From Streptomyces sp. 135 (lineage in GTDB: Bacteria > Actinomycetota > Actinomycetes > Streptomycetales > Streptomycetaceae): 64,000 bases of DNA. The position numbers were made by a program, and so were the translations under genes. Below the pieces are notes generated by a model that was given only the letters and a program-made list of their open reading frames with translations, made no database searches and was not told where the DNA came from. How positions within the stretch are numbered: the stretch's first letter is position 1; each line of letters opens with the position of its first letter. Of this stretch, positions 52,166-59,806 are shown in pieces. The stretch spans positions 3,906,001 to 3,970,000 of the forward strand of contig NZ_CP075691.1 in assembly GCF_020026305.1 (NCBI RefSeq), in the 5' to 3' direction.

Positions 52166-52450
52166 TCCTGCGCCCATCCGGAGGCCGCCGCAAGAGCGAC
52201 TCCGGGGCATCCCTGACGGCGGCCCCGAGGGCTCCCCCGAGGACTTCCCTGAGGGCACCCGGAGACTTCCCTGAGGCGCTGACCTGCGGGGAACGAACAT
52301 CGGGTGCGGTTCGTCACATGGGGCGGGTGGGGGCTCGGAAGCGGGCTCGCGATTTGCCGCCGGGATCTGTCGCATTGGGCGCCGGCATGGCACCATCCCG
52401 GTGGCGACCAGAAGTTACTGACGGTAAATCAGCTTTGGGGGTGGCAGGGC

Positions 52451-53518
52451 GTGACCGGCAAGCGATACTCGACGGCGGCGACTGTGGCACTGATCTGCGC
52501 GGCGGTGGTGGTGACAGCGCCGGGAGCGGCGTATGCGAGCCCCCCGCCTCCTTCCAGCCCCGCGGAGCCGACGCCCAGATCGGACGAGTCCCTTGAGCGG
52601 GTGCGCAAGGAGATCGAGAAGCTCTACCACGAGGCGGGCGTGGCCACCGACGCGTACAACGCAGCGGAGGAGAAGGCCGACAAGCAGTCCGAGCAGATCG
52701 TGAAGCTGGCCAAGGACATCGCCGAGGGCCAGGCCAGGCTGAAGAAGCTCAAGGCCCGCGCGGGCGCCGCGGCCCGCGCGCAGTACCGCGGCGGCGGCAT
52801 GCCGGACGAGGCGCAGCTGATGCTCAGCGACGACCCGCGCCAGTTCCTGGACGGCGCCGGACGCATGCGGCAGGGCGAGAAGGCCACCAAGGGCATGCTG
52901 ACGGAGCTGAGGAGAACCCAGGAAGACCTGCGGATCTACGCCGAGGACGCGACCGCCCGCTGGAAGAAGCTGGAAGCCAACCGCAAGGCGAAGGCCGCGT
53001 CGAAGAAGAAGATAAAGAAGAAGATCGCCGACGCCGAGAAGCTCGAATCGAGGCTGGAGAAGAAGGAGCGGGAGCGGCTGCGCAAGCTGGAGGAGGAGGC
53101 CGCCCTCAAGAAGCAGTCGGCGTGGGTGGGTTCGGGCGCCCTGAAGGACATCGGCGGCAAGATGACGCCCGAGGGCAAGAAGGCCGTCGAGTTCGCCACG
53201 GCCCAGATCGGCAAGCCGTACGTGTGGGGCGCCGAGGGCCCGGGGTCGTACGACTGCTCGGGGCTCACCTCGAAGGCCTGGGCGGCAGCCGGGCGCGGCA
53301 TCCCGCGGACCTCCCAGGAGCAGTGGAAGCAGCTGCCGCGCATCGACATGAAGAACATGCGCCCCGGCGACCTGATCATCTACCACGCGGACGCCAGCCA
53401 CGTCGGGATGTACGTGGGCGACGGCGCGATCGTGCACGCGCCGCGGCCGGGGCGGGACGTGACCATCGCCGGAGCGGGTTCCATGAAGATCCTCGGGGTC
53501 GTACGGCCCGACAAGTAG
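52451..53518 (+). CDS. secreted NlpC/P60 peptidoglycan hydrolase
   Basis: 355 residues. The signal peptide is GKRYSTAATVALICAAVVVTAPGAAYAS. A long coiled coil rich in Lys/Glu/Arg (about 45-220, SLERVRKEIEKLYHEAGVATDAYNAAEEKADKQSEQIV..., KKKIKKKIADAEKLESRLEKKERERLRKLEEE) leads to a C-terminal NlpC/P60 domain. The catalytic Cys is in GSYDCSGLTSKAW, His in DASHVGMYVGDG and the third polar residue in IVHAPRPG. It should cleave D-Glu-Dap-type bonds in the cell wall, as RipA-like endopeptidases do, with the coiled coil controlling access. GTG at 52451. Confidence 0.9.
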   Translation: MTGKRYSTAATVALICAAVVVTAPGAAYASPPPPSSPAEPTPRSDESLERVRKEIEKLYHEAGVATDAYNAAEEKADKQSEQIVKLAKDIAEGQARLKKLKARAGAAARAQYRGGGMPDEAQLMLSDDPRQFLDGAGRMRQGEKATKGMLTELRRTQEDLRIYAEDATARWKKLEANRKAKAASKKKIKKKIADAEKLESRLEKKERERLRKLEEEAALKKQSAWVGSGALKDIGGKMTPEGKKAVEFATAQIGKPYVWGAEGPGSYDCSGLTSKAWAAAGRGIPRTSQEQWKQLPRIDMKNMRPGDLIIYHADASHVGMYVGDGAIVHAPRPGRDVTIAGAGSMKILGVVRPDK

Positions 53519-53794
53519 CGTCGCGCCGCCGGGCCGCGGAAGGGTGTGATCCAGGGGCGTGACCAGTGGTGTGACGCAGTGCACGCCCCGGCCGTCCGAT
53601 CGCCCCCAGGGGCGTGATGTTCGTCATCCGGGTGAGGCCGTGCCGTGCCCAAGTGCGTTCCTGGATACGGCATATGACCGTGGCGGTTTGCCGCAGGCCA
53701 TTCCTATGGAGGCGCGGCTACCGCTAAGGTCCCCGTCGGTGCCGCGTCGACCTGCGCGGCACCACGCCCTCGGGGGGAGGGAAGGAACCTAGCG
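53519..53794. other. intergenic region upstream of the PP2C-type regulator
   Basis: No gene is seen. Its last 30 bases contain GGGGGGAGGGAAGG just before the ATG, a very purine-rich ribosome site. Promoter elements probably lie at about 53670-53740. Confidence 0.45.
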
Positions 53795-55288
53795 ATGCCC
53801 GTACCCATACCGCGGCAGAGAGCGATCCCGGCCGCGGAAGGCGGTCGGACTCAGGCGCCGCCCCCGAGCGACACGGCGGCGGCTCCCCGTGACACGACCG
53901 ACACAGGCAGCCTCGGCACCGGCCCAGGACCTGCCCCGGACCCCGCCCCCGAGCCTGCGCCTGGCCCCGCGCCCGTCACGGTGCCCGAGCGCGGCTCCGT
54001 CGACGGCGCCGCACCCGCCACGGGCACCAGCCTCAGCCTGCTGGTGATCGAGGACGACCCGGCGGGCCCGCTGAGCGTCCCGCGCCTGCTCGACTCCGCC
54101 GGCAAGCCCATCCGGATCCGCACCGCCCGCAACCTCACCGAGGCCGAGCGGCTGCTCACGGACGACGTGCACTGCATCCTGCTCGACCTCGCCCTGACCG
54201 TCCCCGGCACCACCGCCTCCGCCCCCGGCAGCGCTTCCGGCCCCAGCAGCGCTTCGGGTGCGCCTTCCGGTACCGCTACCGGCACCGCCGAGGCGGAGGT
54301 GGACGAGCTCGCCGCGCTCAAGCACGTGCTGCGCCTCGCGCCCCGCCACGCCGTCCTCGCGCTCACCGCCAACGACGACTCCGAGCTCGGCGCCGAGGCC
54401 GTGCGCGTCGGCGCCCAGGACTACCTCTTGCGCGACGAGCTGGACGGACGGCTGCTGAGCCGCGCCATCCGGTACGCGGTGGAGCGCAAGCGCGCCGACG
54501 CCGCCCAGCGCCAGCTGACCGAGTCCCGGCTGCGGGCCCAGGAGAACGCCCGCCTGGAGCGCGGCCTGCTGCCGACGCCGCTCCTGGACGGCTCACCGCT
54601 GCGGTTCGCCGCCCGCTACCGGCCCGGCCGCTCCCGCGCGCTGCTCGGCGGCGACTTCTACGACACCGTGCGCACCCCCGACGGCTCCGTGCACGTCATG
54701 ATCGGCGACGTGTGCGGCCACGGCCCCGACGAGGCCGCGCTCGGCGTGGAACTGCGGATCGCCTGGCGCGCGCTGACCTTCGCGGGCCTGTGCGGCGACG
54801 AACTGCTCTCCACGCTCCAGAAGGTCCTGGAGCACGAGCGCGCCGACGACGAGATCTTCGCGACGCTCTGCACGGTCGACATCGCCCCCGACGGCCGCCG
54901 GGCCGGACTCTGCCTGGCCGGCCACCCCGCGCCGCTGATCGCGCGCGAGGGCCGCCTCGCGGAACTCCTTCCGTACGAGGACGGGGGCCCCGCGCTCGGC
55001 CTGCTGCCGCGTGCCCGCTGGCCGCGCCGACAGGTGGAGCTGGGCGGGAAGTGGAGCCTGATGCTCTACACGGACGGCCTGATCGAGGGCCGGATCGGCC
55101 GGGGCAAGGAGCGCCTGGGCCAGGAGGGCATGGTGGAGATGGTCCGCCGCCAGATCGCCTCGGGGCTCCAGGGCGACGAACTGCTCGAAGCCGCCGTGAA
55201 CGAGGCACGGGACCTCAACGGCGGCGACCTGACGGACGACGTGGCGGTCCTGCTCCTTGACCGGACGCCGGGCGGCCACGACCGCTAG
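53795..55288 (+). CDS. receiver-SpoIIE (PP2C) phosphatase, RsbU/RssB-like
   Basis: 497 residues. A disordered Pro/Ala leader (1-78) precedes a receiver domain (~80-235) with acidic EDD at 86-88, phosphoacceptor Asp131 (CILLDLALT) and Thr in LALTAND. Arg replaces the usual Lys in YLLRDEL. About 30 Ala/Ser/Gly/Thr residues (138-168) are inserted right after the phospho-Asp loop. A coiled linker leads to a PP2C-type SpoIIE domain with metal-binding LLGGDFYD and IGDVCGHGPDEAA and the C-terminal GGDLTDDVAVLLLDR. It likely dephosphorylates an anti-anti-sigma factor. No sigma or anti-sigma gene is adjacent. Confidence 0.88.
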   Translation: MPVPIPRQRAIPAAEGGRTQAPPPSDTAAAPRDTTDTGSLGTGPGPAPDPAPEPAPGPAPVTVPERGSVDGAAPATGTSLSLLVIEDDPAGPLSVPRLLDSAGKPIRIRTARNLTEAERLLTDDVHCILLDLALTVPGTTASAPGSASGPSSASGAPSGTATGTAEAEVDELAALKHVLRLAPRHAVLALTANDDSELGAEAVRVGAQDYLLRDELDGRLLSRAIRYAVERKRADAAQRQLTESRLRAQENARLERGLLPTPLLDGSPLRFAARYRPGRSRALLGGDFYDTVRTPDGSVHVMIGDVCGHGPDEAALGVELRIAWRALTFAGLCGDELLSTLQKVLEHERADDEIFATLCTVDIAPDGRRAGLCLAGHPAPLIAREGRLAELLPYEDGGPALGLLPRARWPRRQVELGGKWSLMLYTDGLIEGRIGRGKERLGQEGMVEMVRRQIASGLQGDELLEAAVNEARDLNGGDLTDDVAVLLLDRTPGGHDR

Positions 55289-55330
55289 CGGCTCCCGGCG
55301 GCCGGGGCGGTCCGGGGAGCCCGCGGGGGG

Positions 55331-55681
55331 TTACCGGCCGCCGTTGTACGGGCCGTACGGACCGTCGCTGCTGGAGCCGCCGCGGCGGCCCCCACCGCCG
55401 GTGATCTGCCGGATCGCGGGCCGCACGTCCACCATGTAGACGATGGTGGCGATGAGGCCGAGGATCGGCAGGAACGACAGGATGTTGAAGATCAGGTTCA
55501 CCACGAAGGCGAGCCCGAGGATGATCAGCCAGAACGGCTTGGTCTTCTTGTCCGCGGCCCGATAGGCGTCCTCGCGCCGGACGGCGGCGTCGATGAGCGC
55601 GAATCCGCTGAACAGGATCAGGGCCAGCGAAAGCAGCCACATGAAGTTCGCGAAACCCTGCATCAGCACAACGTCCACCAC
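55331..55681 (-). CDS. DUF2516-family membrane protein
   Basis: 116 residues with two transmembrane segments (FANFMWLLSLALILFSGFALIDAAV and FWLIILGLAFVVNLIFNIL...GLIATIVYMVDV) around a polar loop with Lys/Asp (RREDAYRAADKKTKP), then a Gly/Arg/Tyr-rich tail. This is the conserved actinobacterial DUF2516 protein, function unknown. The frame begins at 55681; the ATG at about 55663 (QGFANFMW) matches family starts better. It precedes the PP2C gene in convergent orientation. Confidence 0.82.
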   Translation of the reverse strand: MVDVVLMQGFANFMWLLSLALILFSGFALIDAAVRREDAYRAADKKTKPFWLIILGLAFVVNLIFNILSFLPILGLIATIVYMVDVRPAIRQITGGGGRRGGSSSDGPYGPYNGGR

Positions 55682-55790
55682 CAGTCTCGCCAGTCTCGGC
55701 TCGTCATCACGCGGCCACGGTACCCGCTACCCCTGTCAACGGGGCGGACACTCCCCGAGTGCCCGCCCCCGAGGACAGTCCCCTCCCGGA

Positions 55791-56444
55791 TTACTTGGCC
55801 GGGGGCATCTTCTTCGCCGTCGCGGTCGTCGTCTTGCGGGCCGGGGCCTTCTTGGCGACGGGCTTCTTCGCCGGGGCGGCGGCCGCACTCTCGCTCTCGG
55901 AGGCCGCGACGACCTTCGGCTCGGCGGCCTTGGGGGCCGTCCCGGCCTCCGTCGTGGCGGCGGGCGCCGGGACCACGGGCTTCGGCTCGGCGTCCGGCTC
56001 GACCGCCTCGGCCAGGTCGAGGATCTCCTCGGCGGCCTCGCCGCGCCAGGTCTTCACGGCCTGCTCGCCGTGCTCGGCGACCTCGTCGTACTTCTCGCGC
56101 GCCTTGACCGCGAGTTCGGCGGCCACGCCGACGCCGCGCAGCGCGAGGTCCTGCGCGGTCTCACCGAGCTTCTTCAGGTCGGTGTCGAGGCTGCCGAGCA
56201 CCTCGGTGACCTTGGCCTGAAGGGTCTCCTGCGCCTCCCTGGCGCGGGCGGCGGCCTTGTCCTGCACGGCCTTGGGGTCGGTGTTGCGCACCGCCTCGAA
56301 GCGGGAGGGCGCCTCGGCGATCAGCTGCTCGACGATGCCCGGCACCTTCTTCGCCTGCTGGAGGGCGAGGTCCGCGGACCCGGCGACGAAATATGCGGGG
56401 GTGGTGTTGGTGAGGGTCTTGCGCAGGTCATCGGTGATGGCCAT
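55791..56444 (-). CDS. HbhA-like helical protein with basic Ala/Lys/Pro tail
   Basis: 217 residues. The N-terminal ~150 are amphipathic coiled-coil-like helices (DLRKTLTNTTPAYFVAGSADLALQQAKKVPGIVEQL..., LQAKVTEVLGSLDTDLKKLGETAQDLA). The C-terminal ~55 are a Lys/Ala/Pro tail (AKKPVAKKAPARKTTTATAKKMPPAK) as in mycobacterial heparin-binding haemagglutinin and histone-like proteins. In Streptomyces the role is unclear; binding to polyanions such as DNA or teichoic acid is plausible. It follows the XRE regulator gene by 33 bases in the same direction, so the two probably form an operon. Confidence 0.82.
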   Translation of the reverse strand: MAITDDLRKTLTNTTPAYFVAGSADLALQQAKKVPGIVEQLIAEAPSRFEAVRNTDPKAVQDKAAARAREAQETLQAKVTEVLGSLDTDLKKLGETAQDLALRGVGVAAELAVKAREKYDEVAEHGEQAVKTWRGEAAEEILDLAEAVEPDAEPKPVVPAPAATTEAGTAPKAAEPKVVAASESESAAAAPAKKPVAKKAPARKTTTATAKKMPPAK

Positions 56445-56477
56445 GACGATGGTCCTCCCGGATTCGCGTCGGCTGGT

Positions 56478-56966
56478 TCAGCTTGGGGGTGTCTGCTTCG
56501 GGCCGGCATCACTGCCGTCGGCCGTGCGGGGGCCGTCAGCGGTCTCGGGGTTCTCGGTGTCCACATCCGCGTACGACTCCGCTTCCTCGTTCGCGTACGA
56601 CTCCGCGTACGAAGAGGTCTCGAAGCCGTTCTCCTTGCGGAACGACTCGTAGATCTGCAACAGCACCTGCTTCTGGCGCTCGTTGATGGAGGGGTCGGCG
56701 AGGATGACGGCGCGCGTCTCCAGCTCGTCCCGCTCCTTCTCGTCGAGGATCCCGGCCCGCACGTACAGCGTCTCGGCGGAGATCCGCAGGGCCTTGGCGA
56801 CCTGCTGCAACACCTCGGCGCTCGGCTTGCGCAGGCCGCGCTCGATCTGGCTCAGATACGGATTGGACACCCCGGCGGCATCGGCGAGCTGCCTGAGCGA
56901 CAACTGCGCGGTGCGCCGCTGTTCGCGCAGGTACTCGCCGAGATTGCCGACGTTGAGTGATGCCAT
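56478..56966 (-). CDS. XRE-family transcriptional regulator
   Basis: 162 residues from ATG 56966 (MASLNVGNLGEYLREQR). The N-terminal helix-turn-helix (about 8-65) is EYLREQRRTAQLSLRQLADAAGVSNPYLSQIERGLRKPSAEVLQQVAKALRIS. A helical segment follows (INERQKQVLLQIYESFRKENG), then an acidic Ser/Tyr/Glu-rich tail with a YAESYANEEAESYA near-repeat. It may regulate its own operon with the HbhA-like gene. An ATG at 56984 six codons upstream is less likely. Confidence 0.88.
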   Translation of the reverse strand: MASLNVGNLGEYLREQRRTAQLSLRQLADAAGVSNPYLSQIERGLRKPSAEVLQQVAKALRISAETLYVRAGILDEKERDELETRAVILADPSINERQKQVLLQIYESFRKENGFETSSYAESYANEEAESYADVDTENPETADGPRTADGSDAGPKQTPPS

Positions 56967-57150
56967 GCCTCGATGGTGCAGCACTCTTGCTAACTATTGC
57001 AAGCGCCTGCTTGCAAAAGTGCGCCACGCCACGCGACCGTCACCTGTGACTGAGCACGGTAGGTGTCGTATTTGCGCGACAGCTGTCGCCATCCAGGTCC
57101 AGTCGGAAATTGTGGGGCGGTTTCGGGCTGCGGAGCCATAGATTGGCGCT

Positions 57151-57951
57151 ATGCCCGATTTTGCGCATGACGAGGCCACGGCCTGGCGCGCTCTCGACGT
57201 CATCGACCAGCTGCTGGCCGCCCGCGACAGGATGGCCTCCGGAGTGGGCGGCATCGGCTTCCTCCGCGAACACGAGGCAGTGGCACCAGTCGCGTGGAGC
57301 TGGTGGATGCTCATTTCGGACTCCGCCCGCGTGGTGGCGGAGGCGGCCAAGAACGGTAACGGGTTCGTCGTCGCACCGGTGATGCGGAACCTGATGACGC
57401 ACGCGGTGGCGATGGCCTGGCTCGTCGACGGCGGCGACGCCGCGGTGCAGGCCGTTGACGCCTACAGCGACGACCAGCTCCTCAAGCTGATCACTAACGC
57501 GAAGCGAGCTGGGTGGGATGTCGAGGGAGACGAGGTCGAGGCAAAGGTCCGTGCCGCTGTCGACGAACGCACCGCCCACCCGGCCCCTGAGGTTGTCCGG
57601 CTGACGAACGAGATCCGCAACACCGCCGACCTGATGGCGGCATTCGGAGAGCAGGAAGGCTATCTGCCCTACCGGCACCTCAGTTCCTACTCCCACACCA
57701 CACGAGAGACAGCGCAGCTGTATCTCCATCGCACACGGGCCGGCGGCTGGGAACTGCGCAACAAGCCCAGGGAGAGTGGCCTGAACGACGTCATTTGGAC
57801 GGCCGTCTGCCTGATCCAGGCCGGCCGGATCCTTGACTCCATCCTCAGCGAGCAGTTGCTGGCCGAGGAGCTTGACCAGGCCACCGCGCACCTCGGTATC
57901 TCTGGGGACATCGTCCCTCGGCGTCGCCTTCGCCGGGACGCCGCCAACTGA
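57151..57951 (+). CDS. DUF5677-like hypothetical protein
   Basis: A 266-residue soluble helical protein. The segment TAWRALDVIDQLLAARDRMASGV..., SARVVAEAAKNGNGFVVAPVMRNLMTHAVAMAWLVDGGDAAVQAVDAY and the conserved LSSYSHTTRETAQLYLH (a Ser/His-rich turn) resemble DUF5677/DUF5678-type proteins, which often sit in bacterial conflict loci. No enzymatic residue set is evident. It is the first gene right of the conserved core and may mark the left edge of the accessory island ending at the window boundary. Confidence 0.65.
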   Translation: MPDFAHDEATAWRALDVIDQLLAARDRMASGVGGIGFLREHEAVAPVAWSWWMLISDSARVVAEAAKNGNGFVVAPVMRNLMTHAVAMAWLVDGGDAAVQAVDAYSDDQLLKLITNAKRAGWDVEGDEVEAKVRAAVDERTAHPAPEVVRLTNEIRNTADLMAAFGEQEGYLPYRHLSSYSHTTRETAQLYLHRTRAGGWELRNKPRESGLNDVIWTAVCLIQAGRILDSILSEQLLAEELDQATAHLGISGDIVPRRRLRRDAAN

Positions 57952-58341
57952 CGTGGGCGACGCCCAGCTTCGGCGAGCAAGATGCCGATCCCGTCGCCAC
58001 GGCGGGATAGCGCCATCTCGGGGCACGCTTATCGACGCCGCCTCGCCAGCAGATCCTCCAGGTCGGCGCAGTCGCGACCCGGCGCAGCGGCCGCGGCAAC
58101 CGCATCGCCGTCCGGCTGGATCTTCGAACGTGGCAGCAGGTCCAGCCCAGCCCGGGTGTAGTCGAGCCGAAGCGGCGGCACATAATCTCGGCGATCAGGG
58201 CCAGCGTCCAGCACTGATCGAGCCAGCCAAACGCGGCCGGACCGGCCTGACCAGACTCGACCTCCAACCCCCGTGGCCCCAGCCATCAGAGGTCTCTAGG
58301 TAGGCTCCCTCAGGCTAGAAGCCACACGACAGGGGGCTTAG
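57952..58341. other. 390-base spacer at the island's left side
   Basis: A minus-strand frame of 85 codons (58029-58286), ending ...RDCADLEDLLARRRR, may be the decayed C-terminus of a gene, but I recognise no family. An AGGGGG ribosome site at 58331-58336 serves the next gene. The G+C content falls visibly from about 58320 on. Confidence 0.4.
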
Positions 58342-59754
58342 ATGGCAGGGTCGTTGACAGCTGCGGTGCGGAACCACTGGGTCACTTCAGGCAATTCTGT
58401 CCGTAGCCCTCACCACATAGAATCCGTAATTGAATCCGCCGTCGATGCCCTGGTTGAACGCGGCATTGACCGCTCCTGGATTCAGACAGGACGAAAGGCT
58501 TCCCTACCGGCATCCTTCGGCTTGGGAAACACCCGCTGGGATATTGTCATCATCAAGGATGGAATACCGCTGGGAGGAATCGAATTCACGGCACAGTCCG
58601 GGACCTCAGCCAGAATGAACTTGTCCAACCGGATCCACGAGGCAACCTCGCGCGCACTCGCGGTACGAAGCTCAGATCAAAACGGCGGACTGCAGCCACT
58701 GCTCGGTCTATTTATCATGTGGGAACAGGGCAGGGGCACCTCTGTCCAGCCAAGGCTTGAAGCAGCGCTAAACCAATTTCTTGACGACGAACTCTACGAC
58801 GAGATTGCCTACACTACCTGTAACTCCGATGCGGAACTACGGGAGCCAGTGGAAGGCATGTCTGTGCAGCGGTTCATCGACCGTTTCAGCCGTCGACTAC
58901 TCGCACGAGCGGTAGGCCCACTGAAAGTCGTTACGCCAATACTAGAGCCCTACCGAGAGGTGATCGAGGCCGCACGGGGTGAGAAGAAGGACTATTCCCT
59001 GGAGCGCGTGCCCAAACGGGGTGGGCAAGCAGCAGTGTTCCGAGGAGTGCACAAAGCGTCAGGAATCGAGATTGCTTTCAAGCGGAGGCTTTCTCAGTGG
59101 TCGAAGGCAGGCGCCCGGATGGGACGCGAGATCGAGATCGCCCGCATCCTGAGTGCACATCCACATGTCATGCCAGTCCTGGACTTTGAGGCGCAGCACC
59201 GCTGGTTCATCATGCCTCTGGCAGACGCAACCGCTGAAGAGCAGTTCCTCCAGTTGAAGGATCCAACGCATCTTCACAGGATGATCAAATCGGTGGCATC
59301 CGCTCTAGCAGAAGCGCACCGCCATGGTTGGCGCCACCGCGACGTCAAGCCACAGAACATCCTCCTGCTGCATGGGCGTTGGACCTTGGCCGACTGGGGC
59401 ACCGTGCGTCGGCCACGCGGCCAAACCACCTTCGCCGGCCGTACCGGCGCCCATATCGGCACTCCTGGCTTCGCGCCGCCTGAGCTTTTCCCCGGGCCGC
59501 ATGCGCCTGAGTTTCCCGCCGGGCCGCACGACCTCTCCGTGCCGGCGACAGACATCTACAGCCTCGGCCGAGTCGCCGCCTGGGCTCTCACCGGGCAGTG
59601 GCCACAAGCAAATATCCCCCTCTTGCCGGCAGAGGAGCCATGGCGGACCATCGTCGAGGAAGCGACACAGCACAAGATCGAAAGACGCCCGCAAAGTATT
59701 GCCGAGTTCCTGGCCATCATCGACCGCGAGCACAGCAAAGCAGGACGATCCTGA
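58342..59754 (+). CDS. PaeR7I/XhoI-like restriction-fold domain fused to a Ser/Thr protein kinase
   Basis: 470 residues. Residues ~10-195 follow type II endonucleases of the PaeR7I/XhoI group: TRWDIVIIKDG (Asp67), GGIEFTAQSGTS (Glu81) and MNLSNRIHEATSRALA. The expected E-x-K catalytic triplet is E-F-T, so the lysine is lost and cleavage is doubtful. Residues ~220-460 are a protein kinase: Gly loop GGQAAVFRG (227-235), ATP Lys247 (IAFKRRL), catalytic HRDVKPQN (His332, Asp334, Lys336, Asn339), DWG in place of DFG (351-353), and GTPGFAPPE activation-segment end. ATG 58342 with AGGGGG upstream. The G+C content is low for Streptomyces. It may be a sensor kinase of a defence system, loosely analogous to PglW of BREX (nuclease domain plus kinase). 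Confidence 0.8.
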   Translation: MAGSLTAAVRNHWVTSGNSVRSPHHIESVIESAVDALVERGIDRSWIQTGRKASLPASFGLGNTRWDIVIIKDGIPLGGIEFTAQSGTSARMNLSNRIHEATSRALAVRSSDQNGGLQPLLGLFIMWEQGRGTSVQPRLEAALNQFLDDELYDEIAYTTCNSDAELREPVEGMSVQRFIDRFSRRLLARAVGPLKVVTPILEPYREVIEAARGEKKDYSLERVPKRGGQAAVFRGVHKASGIEIAFKRRLSQWSKAGARMGREIEIARILSAHPHVMPVLDFEAQHRWFIMPLADATAEEQFLQLKDPTHLHRMIKSVASALAEAHRHGWRHRDVKPQNILLLHGRWTLADWGTVRRPRGQTTFAGRTGAHIGTPGFAPPELFPGPHAPEFPAGPHDLSVPATDIYSLGRVAAWALTGQWPQANIPLLPAEEPWRTIVEEATQHKIERRPQSIAEFLAIIDREHSKAGRS

Positions 59755-59806
59755 GGCTGAGAATTTGGCCTGCATCAGCGCGACTCACACATAGGTGCAC
59801 GTAGGG

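Noticed and set aside
52305..52450. Possible ydaO-type (c-di-AMP) riboswitch before the cell-wall hydrolase
   Set aside because: Such leaders are frequent upstream of Streptomyces peptidoglycan hydrolases, but I could not see the conserved core pairing or motifs here.
52415..53584. 389-codon frame antisense to the NlpC/P60 gene
   Set aside because: Leu/Arg/Gly-rich mirror of a G+C-rich coiled-coil gene; the plus-strand product has a signal peptide and full catalytic motifs.
58029..58286. 85-codon minus-strand frame ending RDCADLEDLLARRRR
   Set aside because: No recognised family, no ribosome site and an unnatural N-terminal half; at most a decayed fragment.
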